Shown here: positions 1 to 5,156 of the stretch, piece after piece
Numbering within the stretch: the first letter of the stretch is position 1
Layout of the letters: every line of letters begins with the position of its first letter
From: Pseudomonadota bacterium
GTDB taxonomy: Bacteria > Pseudomonadota > Gammaproteobacteria > Pseudomonadales > Pseudomonadaceae
Direction: 5' to 3'
DNA length: 5,196 nt
Assembly (NCBI GenBank): GCA_023431055.1
Contig: JAEYXX010000156.1
Span: 1 to 5,196 of the forward strand
Position numbers and translations under genes: made by a program
The notes under the pieces: generated by a model
What the model saw: only the letters and a program-made list of their open reading frames with translations
Database searches by the model: none
What the model was told of the DNA's origin: nothing

Positions 1-311
1 TGGTGGCCGGTGCCTTCATGGAGCCGTCGGCGATCATCCTGATCCTGGCGCCGATCCTGTTCCCGATCGCCATGCAACTGGGCATCGACCCGATCCACCT
101 GGGCATCATCATGGTGGTGAACATGGAAATCGGTCTGATCACACCACCCGTGGGGCTGAACCTGTTCGTCACCTCGGCGGTGACAGGTATGCCGCTGACG
201 GCAGTGATCCGCGCGGCGATGCCATGGCTGATGCTGCTACTCAGCTTCCTGGTGATCATTACCTACGTGCCTGCCGTGTCGCTCGGCTTGCCGAACATGC
301 TCGGCATGTAA
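1..311 (+). CDS. dctM: TRAP transporter large permease, DctM type (C-terminal part, 5' end outside window)
   Basis: This is the last ~102 residues of the 12-TM large membrane subunit of a tripartite ATP-independent periplasmic (TRAP) transporter, which imports C4-dicarboxylates or related organic acids together with Na+, using a periplasmic binding protein (DctP) and a small membrane subunit (DctQ). The reading frame is open at the left edge, so the GTG at position 3 is not taken as a start; the family is usually about 425 aa. Visible hallmarks are the FMEPSAIILILAPILFP segment, the MVVNMEIGLITPPVGLNLF segment (the conserved re-entrant loop region with TPPVGLN), and a final hydrophobic helix ending in ITYVPAVSLGLPN. 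It stops at TAA 309-311, followed by a strong terminator, so it is the last gene of its operon; dctP and dctQ are probably upstream. Family is secure; the substrate and the exact symbol are inferred, since several TRAP paralogues occur in pseudomonads. Confidence 0.9.
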   Translation, partial: VAGAFMEPSAIILILAPILFPIAMQLGIDPIHLGIIMVVNMEIGLITPPVGLNLFVTSAVTGMPLTAVIRAAMPWLMLLLSFLVIITYVPAVSLGLPNMLGM

Positions 312-353
312 GGGTTAAAACCTACGCTGTTTGGTACTCCATGTACCCACTCT

Positions 354-380
354 GCCCGGCCTTTGTGCCGGGCTTTTTTT
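354..380 (+). terminator. Rho-independent terminator of the TRAP permease operon
   Basis: A perfect 7-bp GC-rich stem GCCCGGC (354-360) and GCCGGGC (367-373) encloses a 6-nt loop CTTTGT and is followed at once by seven T residues (374-380). It lies 42 nt after the permease stop codon, so it should end that transcript and separate it from the DUF502 gene. Confidence 0.92.
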
Positions 381-502
381 GCGCGAAATAATCTGATGAA
401 AACTACTGTAGCCATTTGAGTGCGTGCACATTTCCACAGCAGTGCACACAAGCGCCTGTGGTCACGTAAAGTTACGCTCGATATCGCCAAGGAAACCGCC
501 AC

Positions 503-1174
503 ATGATCAAGCGCAGCCTGAAATCCATCGTCACCACCTGGTTTACAGGCCTGTTGTCGTTGCTGCCACTGGTTCTGACCCTGGCATTGCTGGCCTGGAT
601 ATTCAGCCTGCTCAATCGCCTGGTCGGCCCCTCGACCCTGATCGGCCAGTTGTCTGCCGCCCTCGGCCAACCGTTTTCCAGCAACAGTTACCTGGCCTAT
701 CTACTGGGTTGCCTGGTGCTGCTGGCCAGCCTCTATCCACTGGGCCTGGCCGTACAACTGGGCCTGCGCCGTCCGCTGTCCTGGCTGCTCGACCGCACGC
801 TACGACGCACCCCACTGATCGGCAACTTCTACAACCTGGCCGACCGTTTCGTGGGCCTGCTGGACAAGAGCAAGAACCCGGATATCACCACCATGGCGCC
901 GGTCTGGTGTTTCTTCGGCGGTGACGGCGCAGCCGTACTGGCCCTGCGCCCGAGTTCGGAAAGCGTCGAACTGGAGGGTCGCCCCTACTGCGCCATCCTC
1001 ATCCCCACCGCGCCGATTCCGGTCGGTGGCGGCCTGCTCTATGTACCCGAAGAGTGGATTCGCCCTGCCGACATGGGCGTCGATCAACTGACCAGCATCT
1101 ATGTGTCCATGGGGCTCACGCCACCCAGCAGGCGCAACGTCGAGCAATCGCCGCCCGTGGTGATCAAGCCTTAA
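503..1174 (+). CDS. DUF502 family inner-membrane protein
   Basis: A 223-aa protein of the DUF502 family, membrane proteins of unknown biochemical role found in bacteria and, as COV/LCV proteins, in plants. Two transmembrane stretches are visible, about residues 13-38 and 64-88, followed by a soluble domain. The segment RRTPLIGNFYNLADRFVGLL (101-120) matches the family's conserved 'PL-x-YN' region, and ILIPTAPIPVGGGLLYVPEE (165-184) sits where most members have a PTTPNPTSG-type motif; here it is altered to PTAPIPVGG. The C-terminal MGVDQLTSIYVSMG is also typical. The ATG at 503 is chosen because AAGGA (489-493) lies 9 nt upstream and the protein then begins with the usual basic residues before TM1. 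The gene is probably transcribed alone, as a terminator precedes it and a convergent gene follows with overlapping stop codons. Function unknown; family assignment is fairly sure. Confidence 0.87.
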   Translation: MIKRSLKSIVTTWFTGLLSLLPLVLTLALLAWIFSLLNRLVGPSTLIGQLSAALGQPFSSNSYLAYLLGCLVLLASLYPLGLAVQLGLRRPLSWLLDRTLRRTPLIGNFYNLADRFVGLLDKSKNPDITTMAPVWCFFGGDGAAVLALRPSSESVELEGRPYCAILIPTAPIPVGGGLLYVPEEWIRPADMGVDQLTSIYVSMGLTPPSRRNVEQSPPVVIKP

Positions 1175-1638
1175 GTGAGCGGCAGGCTGGTGGTGGACTT
1201 GATCTCCGACAGCGCGACGATGGAGTTCACCTCCTGGATCCCCGGCACCAGCGACAGTTTCTCGAAGAAGAAGCGCTCATAAGCCTCGATATCGCGGGTG
1301 ACGATGCGCAGCATGAAATCCACCGCGCCCATCAGTACATGGCACTCCAGTACCTCGGGAAACTCGCGCATGGCCTCGGCGAATTCGGTCAGGTTGGATC
1401 GACCATGGGCGTTGAGCTTGACCTGCGCGAAGACCTGCGTATGCAGGCCGATTCGCTTGCGATCGAGCAACGTCACCTGCTTGCGAATCACCCCCTCCTC
1501 CTTGAGCCGCTGAATACGGCGCCAGCAAGGTGATTGCGACAGGCCGATACGCTCGGCGATCTCGGCGGTGGACAGGCCGGCATCTTCCTGCAGCAGGGCA
1601 AGAATGCGTTGATCGTAGGCATCCAAGGTGACGGACAT
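1171..1638 (-). CDS. Lrp/AsnC family transcriptional regulator (DecR-like)
   Basis: A 155-aa DNA-binding regulator of the feast/famine (Lrp/AsnC) family, which forms dimers and higher multimers and usually senses an amino acid. Residues 4-60 form the winged helix-turn-helix (recognition part about LSTAEIAERIGLSQSPCWRR, 22-41), and residues about 66-150 form the RAM/ACT-like effector domain with the conserved ECHVLMGAVDFMLRI (98-112; G104 and D107 at the usual ligand-binding turn). The ending EIKSTTSLPL resembles E. coli DecR (YbaO) more than Lrp itself, so a role in amino-acid catabolism or detoxification is plausible but unproven. The start at 1638 is preferred over an ATG 30 codons upstream (1728): the family begins close to the D-x-x-D-x-x-I-L helix, and GGGA lies 6 nt before this ATG. 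It is divergent from the ACT-like gene at 1766; the 127-nt spacer carries possible operators, so autoregulation is likely. Confidence 0.93.
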   Translation of the reverse strand: MSVTLDAYDQRILALLQEDAGLSTAEIAERIGLSQSPCWRRIQRLKEEGVIRKQVTLLDRKRIGLHTQVFAQVKLNAHGRSNLTEFAEAMREFPEVLECHVLMGAVDFMLRIVTRDIEAYERFFFEKLSLVPGIQEVNSIVALSEIKSTTSLPLT

Positions 1639-1706
1639 AAAAAATCCCGGATATTTGATTACCCAGGCAAGTCTATCCACAAACACCCGATAAACACAGA
1701 AAACCA

Positions 1707-1753
1707 GGCAGAACTTTTGCCCATACAAGGCGGAAACTTAGGCAAAACCTGCC
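1707..1753. promoter_or_regulatory. Two candidate operator dyads between the divergent Lrp and ACT-like genes
   Basis: Site 1 (1707-1721) is GGCAGAACTTTTGCC, a 15-bp dyad with 6 of 7 pairs matching around a central C. Site 2 (1741-1753) is GGCAAAACCTGCC, with matching GGCA/TGCC arms. Their centres (1714 and 1747) are 33 bp apart, close to three helical turns. Lrp-family proteins typically bind about 15-bp dyads in phased arrays, and the neighbouring gene is an Lrp-type regulator; the assignment to that protein is inference. I could not identify convincing -35/-10 boxes for either gene in this spacer. Confidence 0.42.
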
Positions 1754-1765
1754 CGAGTTGCCGCC

Positions 1766-2092
1766 ATGCCCGATACCACTCCTTTTCCGTCCGCCGCTAA
1801 CCGCCGTGATCCTTGGCAGGATCGTCCTGATGCGTGCGTCGAATATCAGTTGCGTACCGATGCCGAAGCCGACGTGATGTGTCGCCTGCTCGGCCTGTTT
1901 GCCCAATTGCAGCTGCTTCCCGAGGCTCTGCACATGGAGCGTCTGCAGGATGACCTGCACATCAGCCTGCGCCTGCCCGGCCTCTCGTTGCACCGGGCCG
2001 GCGTATTGGCGCAGAAACTGCGCGGCCTGGTGTGCGTCTGGCAGGTGGATTGGCAGCATCTGGATCACAGCCTGGAGACGGAGGTGGCCTGA
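1766..2092 (+). CDS. Small protein with predicted ACT-like fold, divergent from the Lrp regulator
   Basis: A 108-aa cytoplasmic protein that I do not recognise as a named family. After a polar, Pro/Arg-rich N-terminus (1-24) the sequence alternates as expected for a beta-alpha-beta-beta-alpha-beta ACT domain: VEYQLRT (25-31), helix 33-48, PEALHMERL (52-60), DLHISLRLPG (63-72), helix 74-87, and VCVWQVDW (89-96). The layout recalls the small regulatory subunit IlvM of acetolactate synthase and other stand-alone ACT proteins, but no ligand-binding glycine motif is clear. There is no signal peptide or TM segment. The start has only a weak upstream purine stretch (CGAG at 1754-1757, 8 nt away), so a low translation rate or a different start is possible, although no good in-frame alternative is seen. 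It is transcribed away from the regulator gene and lies 122 nt before the ATPase, possibly co-transcribed with it. Coding status is likely; function unknown. Confidence 0.72.
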   Translation: MPDTTPFPSAANRRDPWQDRPDACVEYQLRTDAEADVMCRLLGLFAQLQLLPEALHMERLQDDLHISLRLPGLSLHRAGVLAQKLRGLVCVWQVDWQHLDHSLETEVA

Positions 2093-2160
2093 AGCGGGCA
2101 TTCGGTCACGCCAGGTACTTCGCCCTCACGCCGCTTTTCGGGCATCCTAGCTCGGCTAAA

Positions 2161-2180
2161 AGGTCGTTGAAGTACGACCT
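2161..2180 (+). other. Inverted repeat in the leader of the ATPase gene
   Basis: Perfect 7-bp arms AGGTCGT (2161-2167) and ACGACCT (2174-2180) with a 6-nt loop TGAAGT lie 23 nt before the GAGGAG ribosome binding site of the ATPase gene. There is no T-tract after it, so it is not an intrinsic terminator. It could be an operator or a 5'-UTR hairpin; nothing in the sequence decides between them. Confidence 0.4.
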
Positions 2181-2214
2181 GCTACCCTTGTTCAGGCCGA
2201 CCCGAGGAGCCCGC

Positions 2215-3999
2215 ATGTCCGCCTTCACCGCTACCGCCCCTGACCGTGTACTGGATCTCGGCGACCTGCTGCGCGAGCTGGTGGCCCAAGGCCGAGTCGA
2301 GCAGGACGTGGCCGAGCAGTGCCTGGCGATTCGCCGCAGCTCGCTGAACAATGCCCAGCACCCGCTGGAGTTCCTCGCCGCGCAGCAGGTCGATGACTTG
2401 TCTCGGCCGGGCAAGAAGCTCGATCTGGAAAGCCTCACGGTCTGGCTGGCCAACTTCGCCGGGCAACCGTACTTGCGCATCGACCCGCTGAAGATCGACG
2501 TGCCGGCCATCACCCCGCTGATGTCCTACGCCTTCGCCCAGCGTCACAAGATCCTCGCCGTGGCAGTGGACAGCGAAAGCGTTACCATCGCCAGTAGCCA
2601 GCCACTGGTGCATAGCTGGGAAGCCAACCTGGTACACGTGCTCAAGCGCCCGATCAAGCGCGTGGTAGCCAACCCCAGCGACATTCAGCGCTTCACCACC
2701 GAGTTCTATCGCCTGGCCCGCTCGGTCAGCGGCGCCACCGCCACCGACCAGAAGGTCAGCGGCGTCGGCAACTTCGAACAACTGCTCAGCCTCGGCGCCC
2801 AGGACCAGGAGCCGGACGCCAACGATGCGCACATCGTCAACATCGTCGACTGGCTGTTCCAGTACGCCTTCCAGCAACGCGCCAGCGATATTCATATCGA
2901 GCCGCGCCGCGAACAGGGCACCGTGCGCTTTCGCATCGACGGCGTGCTGCACACCGTCTACCAGTTCCCCGCGCAGGTCACCATGGCAGTGGTCAGCCGC
3001 CTGAAGAACCTGGGCCGCATGAACATCGCCGAGAAGCGCAAACCGCAGGACGGCCGGGTCAAGACCAAGACCCCGGACGGCGGCGAGGTGGAGCTGCGCC
3101 TGTCCACCCTGCCGACCGCCTTCGGCGAAAAGATGGTGATGCGTATCTTCGACCCCGAGGTGCTGCTGAAAAGCCCGGACCAGCTCGGCTTCTCCCCGGA
3201 CGACCTGCGCCGTTGGCAGAGCATGACCAGCCAGCCCAACGGCATCATCCTGGTCACCGGCCCCACCGGCTCGGGCAAGACCACCACGCTCTACACCACG
3301 CTCAAGCAGCTGGCGACACCGGAAGTGAACGTCTGCACCATCGAGGACCCGATCGAAATGATCGAGGGCGCCTTCAACCAGATGCAGGTGCAACACAACA
3401 TCGACCTCAACTTCGCCAGCGGCGTACGCGCCCTGATGCGCCAGGACCCGGACATCATCATGGTCGGCGAGATCCGCGACCTGGAAACCGCGGAAATGGC
3501 CATCCAGGCGGCGCTGACCGGTCACCTGGTGCTCTCCACCCTGCACACCAACGATGCCCCCAGTGCCATCACCCGCCTGCTGGAACTGGGCGTGCCGCAC
3601 TACCTGCTCAAGGCCACCATCCTCGGCGTCATGGCGCAGCGCCTGGTGCGTACCCTGTGCCCGCACTGCAAGGCGCCGGTGCAACTGGACGAGGAAACCT
3701 GGAACGGTCTGACCCGGCCCTGGAGCTCGCCGCTGCCGACCCAGGCGCACCACGCCGTCGGCTGCCTGGAATGCCGCGAAACCGGCTACCGCGGCCGTGC
3801 CGGTGTGTACGAAATCATGCTGATCAACGACGCCATCAAGCCGCTGATCTCCGCCGATACCGACCTCACCCTCCTGCGCCGCGCCGCCTTCAAGGACGGC
3901 ATGCGCAGCCTGCGCCTGTCCGGCGCGCAGAAGGTCGCCGCCGGCCTGACCACCATCGAGGAAGTCCTGCGCGTCACTCCGCAGAGTGAACAGCGCTAA
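2215..3999 (+). CDS. GspE/PulE/PilB family secretion or type IV pilus assembly ATPase (orphan)
   Basis: A 594-aa hexameric cytoplasmic ATPase of the type II secretion/type IV pilus extension class. In order: an N-terminal MshEN/T2SSE_N-like region (about 10-165), an N2 domain with ASDIHIEPR (223-231), Walker A GPTGSGKT (349-356, K355), Asp box TIEDPIE (375-381), Walker B RQDPDIIMVGEIRD (409-422, catalytic E419), His box with H437 and H444, a zinc-binding tetracysteine CPHC (482-485) plus C517/C520, and the closing GYRGRAGVYEIM (524-535). All motors' essential residues are present and the length is near PilB (~566 aa), so it should be active. ATG 2215 is chosen because GAGGAG (2204-2209) lies 5 nt upstream; longer in-frame starts would run into the ACT-like gene. 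No pilin, PilC/GspF or secretin gene is adjacent in this window, so the partner machine cannot be told. The first nucleotide-binding-type motif of MshEN proteins (RLGxxL) appears degenerate here (DLGDLL, 14-19), so c-di-GMP binding is doubtful. The 3' end overlaps the convergent transpeptidase gene by 26 nt. Confidence 0.95.
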   Translation: MSAFTATAPDRVLDLGDLLRELVAQGRVEQDVAEQCLAIRRSSLNNAQHPLEFLAAQQVDDLSRPGKKLDLESLTVWLANFAGQPYLRIDPLKIDVPAITPLMSYAFAQRHKILAVAVDSESVTIASSQPLVHSWEANLVHVLKRPIKRVVANPSDIQRFTTEFYRLARSVSGATATDQKVSGVGNFEQLLSLGAQDQEPDANDAHIVNIVDWLFQYAFQQRASDIHIEPRREQGTVRFRIDGVLHTVYQFPAQVTMAVVSRLKNLGRMNIAEKRKPQDGRVKTKTPDGGEVELRLSTLPTAFGEKMVMRIFDPEVLLKSPDQLGFSPDDLRRWQSMTSQPNGIILVTGPTGSGKTTTLYTTLKQLATPEVNVCTIEDPIEMIEGAFNQMQVQHNIDLNFASGVRALMRQDPDIIMVGEIRDLETAEMAIQAALTGHLVLSTLHTNDAPSAITRLLELGVPHYLLKATILGVMAQRLVRTLCPHCKAPVQLDEETWNGLTRPWSSPLPTQAHHAVGCLECRETGYRGRAGVYEIMLINDAIKPLISADTDLTLLRRAAFKDGMRSLRLSGAQKVAAGLTTIEEVLRVTPQSEQR

Positions 4000-4648
4000 T
4001 GCTCGTGCAATCGCGATAGCGCTCTTGCTTGATCTGCGGGTGCCAGGCGAACAGGTACTGGCCATCTTCGAGCTGATCCACCAGCACCCGGATCACTTCC
4101 TGCCGCACCGCCGGACAGCCCAGGCTACGTCCCATGCGCCCGTGTTTCTCGGCCCAGGCCGGCGCCACATAATCAGCACCATGGATCACCAGCGCCCGGG
4201 CACGCGCCTGGTCATTGAAGCCCGGCTCCAGGCCATCGAGGCGCAGCGAATGCCCATGCCGGCCGCTGTAGCTTTCAGCACCGCGAAACAGACCCAGGCT
4301 GGACTGATGGCTACCCGGCAGATTGGAAAAGCGCTCGGCGAACAGCTCGCCGGACTGGCGACCATGGGCCACGAACTCACGCTGCAGCAGATGCCTGTGC
4401 GTCAGATCGAAAACCCATAGGCGCCGCTCCAGCGAGGAATGCGAGTAATCGATCACCGCCAACCGCCTGGCTTCACCCGCGCCTTCACGCTCGGCACACC
4501 GCAGCGCCTGTAGCGCACCGTGCAACGCACGTATTTCCAACTGCTGCGCGGCACGGTGCAGGGCATTCAGCAGCTCATCGGCCACGGCACACTGCCCTGC
4601 CAGCAGCAGAGCGGTAAGCAAAAACGCCATCAGCGAACGCACAAACAT
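3974..4648 (-). CDS. Periplasmic murein L,D-transpeptidase, YkuD_2 type catalytic domain
   Basis: A 224-aa exported protein. Residues 1-23 form a Sec signal peptide (basic MFVR, hydrophobic SLMAFLLTALLLAG, cleavage likely after AVA at 21-23); Cys20 is preceded by Gln, so a lipoprotein is unlikely. The mature part resembles the 'murein L,D-transpeptidase catalytic domain family' (YkuD_2): RRLAVIDYSHSSLERRLWVFDL (61-82), GSHQSSLGLFRGAESYSGRHG (112-132), then the active-site region IHGADYV (155-161, H156) and RMGRSLGCPAV (171-181) with catalytic Cys178. Such enzymes make or edit L,D cross-links in peptidoglycan, or attach proteins to it; which of these applies is not shown. Cys51 and Cys214 are two further cysteines that could pair. 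ATG 4648 is supported by GGGAG (complement of 4656-4660) 7 nt upstream. The gene is divergent from the leader ORF/NfeD-like pair and convergent with the ATPase gene. Confidence 0.9.
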   Translation of the reverse strand: MFVRSLMAFLLTALLLAGQCAVADELLNALHRAAQQLEIRALHGALQALRCAEREGAGEARRLAVIDYSHSSLERRLWVFDLTHRHLLQREFVAHGRQSGELFAERFSNLPGSHQSSLGLFRGAESYSGRHGHSLRLDGLEPGFNDQARARALVIHGADYVAPAWAEKHGRMGRSLGCPAVRQEVIRVLVDQLEDGQYLFAWHPQIKQERYRDCTSISAVHSAE

Positions 4649-4720
4649 GCCCTGGCTCCCACGGATGACCCGGCATCTGCCCGCCTTGCGAAGGGGTCGG
4701 CGGCAGAGCCCAGGCGACTG

Positions 4721-4729
4721 TGCTTAGAT
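4721..4729 (+). promoter_or_regulatory. Possible extended -10 promoter for the leader ORF and NfeD-like gene
   Basis: TGCTTAGAT matches an extended -10 pattern (TGn followed by TTAGAT). It would start transcription near 4736, about 10 nt before the GGAG that serves the leader ORF. No good -35 box is seen 16-18 bp upstream, so this is a modest candidate. Confidence 0.3.
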
Positions 4730-4757
4730 TGATTGATCTGGCAATGGAGTCTATGCG

Positions 4758-4817
4758 ATGTACACCGAAGGGCGATCAGCAAACAGTCTGAGTATGGGTA
4801 GCCGCGTCTTCCCATGA
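4758..4817 (+). CDS. Possible 19-codon leader ORF overlapping the NfeD-like start (ATGA)
   Basis: This short frame encodes MYTEGRSANSLSMGSRVFP. Its ATG is preceded by GGAG (4746-4749) at an ideal 8-nt distance, and its TGA (4815-4817) overlaps the ATG (4814) of the next gene in the classic ATGA arrangement. The NfeD-like gene has no Shine-Dalgarno sequence of its own, so reading this short frame could deliver ribosomes to it by translational coupling. The peptide has no recognisable domain, so its role is probably in cis. A second ATG at 4753 opens a 12-codon frame but would have only a 3-nt spacing from the same GGAG. Existence as a translated ORF is inferred from signals only. Confidence 0.42.
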   Translation: MYTEGRSANSLSMGSRVFP

Positions 4818-5068
4818 TCATCTACCTGCAAAACTTGTCGTTCTGGGATTGGTTGGCCCTGGCCACCCTGCTGCTGATTCTCGAGGTGTTCGGCGCCGGA
4901 GGCTACCTGCTGTGGGTCGGCCTGGTGGCCGTCGCCGTCGGTGCACTGACCTACCTGTTCCCGGACCTGCCCTGGGTCTGGCAGTTTCTGCTGTTCAGCG
5001 CACTGGCAATACTCTCGGCGCTGCTTTGGTGGCGTCATCAGCAGAGGGCGCGCAAGCTCAGCAACTGA
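4814..5068 (+). CDS. Short NfeD-like inner-membrane protein (no OB-fold domain)
   Basis: An 84-aa membrane protein whose sequence FWDWLALATLLLILEVFGAGG (10-30), with the acidic residue E24 followed by GAGGYLLW, is characteristic of the membrane part of short NfeD proteins. Three hydrophobic helices can be drawn, about 13-33, 34-50 and 54-73, ending in WWRHQQRARK (72-81). NfeD proteins of this class are usually about 140-150 aa and carry a C-terminal soluble OB-fold domain; they partner with SPFH/stomatin-like proteins in membrane quality control or raft-like domains. Here the frame stops just after the last helix, and no OB-like sequence is seen in any forward frame up to the next gene. The start at 4814 is forced by an in-frame TAG at 4799-4801; it has no good ribosome binding site, but overlaps the leader ORF stop. 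An SPFH partner gene is not visible in the window. Confidence 0.8.
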   Translation: MIIYLQNLSFWDWLALATLLLILEVFGAGGYLLWVGLVAVAVGALTYLFPDLPWVWQFLLFSALAILSALLWWRHQQRARKLSN

Positions 5069-5120
5069 CCGGCCTGGCAACCGGCCATCGCCAGCAAGGA
5101 ACCAGCAGCAGTTTGCGCGA

Positions 5121-5130
5121 CTCCTAGGAG
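5121..5130. repeat. Perfect 10-bp palindrome CTCCTAGGAG
   Basis: This self-complementary 10-mer lies between the NfeD-like gene and the next start codon. It may be chance, an operator, or part of the leader of the next gene; its right half also contains a purine-rich GGAGAGGAA run that is not followed by a start codon at a suitable distance. Confidence 0.3.
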
Positions 5131-5156
5131 AGGAACCACCCTAAAGGAGTTTCATC

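Noticed and set aside
396..419. A 7-codon frame (MKTTVAI) upstream of the DUF502 gene
   Set aside because: It has no ribosome binding site, no overlap with the gene and is short enough to be chance.
1639..1728. A 30-residue N-terminal extension of the Lrp-type regulator from the ATG at 1728
   Set aside because: The extension (aromatic and Cys-rich) is unlike the family, would cover the candidate operator dyad at 1707-1721, and the ATG at 1638 has a GGGA at 6 nt.
2032..2214. Longer ATPase start upstream of 2215, overlapping the ACT-like gene
   Set aside because: The added residues do not resemble the family, whereas ATG 2215 has GAGGAG 5 nt upstream.
3213..3989. A 258-codon plus-strand frame inside the ATPase gene
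   Set aside because: It is Arg/Pro/His-rich shadow translation of the catalytic domain in another frame, with no family features.
2182..4065. A 627-codon open frame on the minus strand opposite the ATPase gene
   Set aside because: It mirrors the ATPase codons with G/C third positions, has a low-complexity Ala/Gly/Val/His/Gln composition, shows no domain and has a full, motif-rich gene on the other strand.
3986..4420. A 144-codon plus-strand frame opposite the L,D-transpeptidase
   Set aside because: The minus-strand frame has a signal peptide and a catalytic Cys motif; this one shows neither domain nor ribosome binding site.
4740..4757. A sigma-54 type promoter at TGGCAATGGAGTCTATGC
   Set aside because: The GG and GC elements are 13 bp apart rather than the required 10 bp.
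5069..5090. CCGGCC repeats after the NfeD-like gene as a terminator
   Set aside because: Arms are interrupted by mismatches and there is no T-tract.
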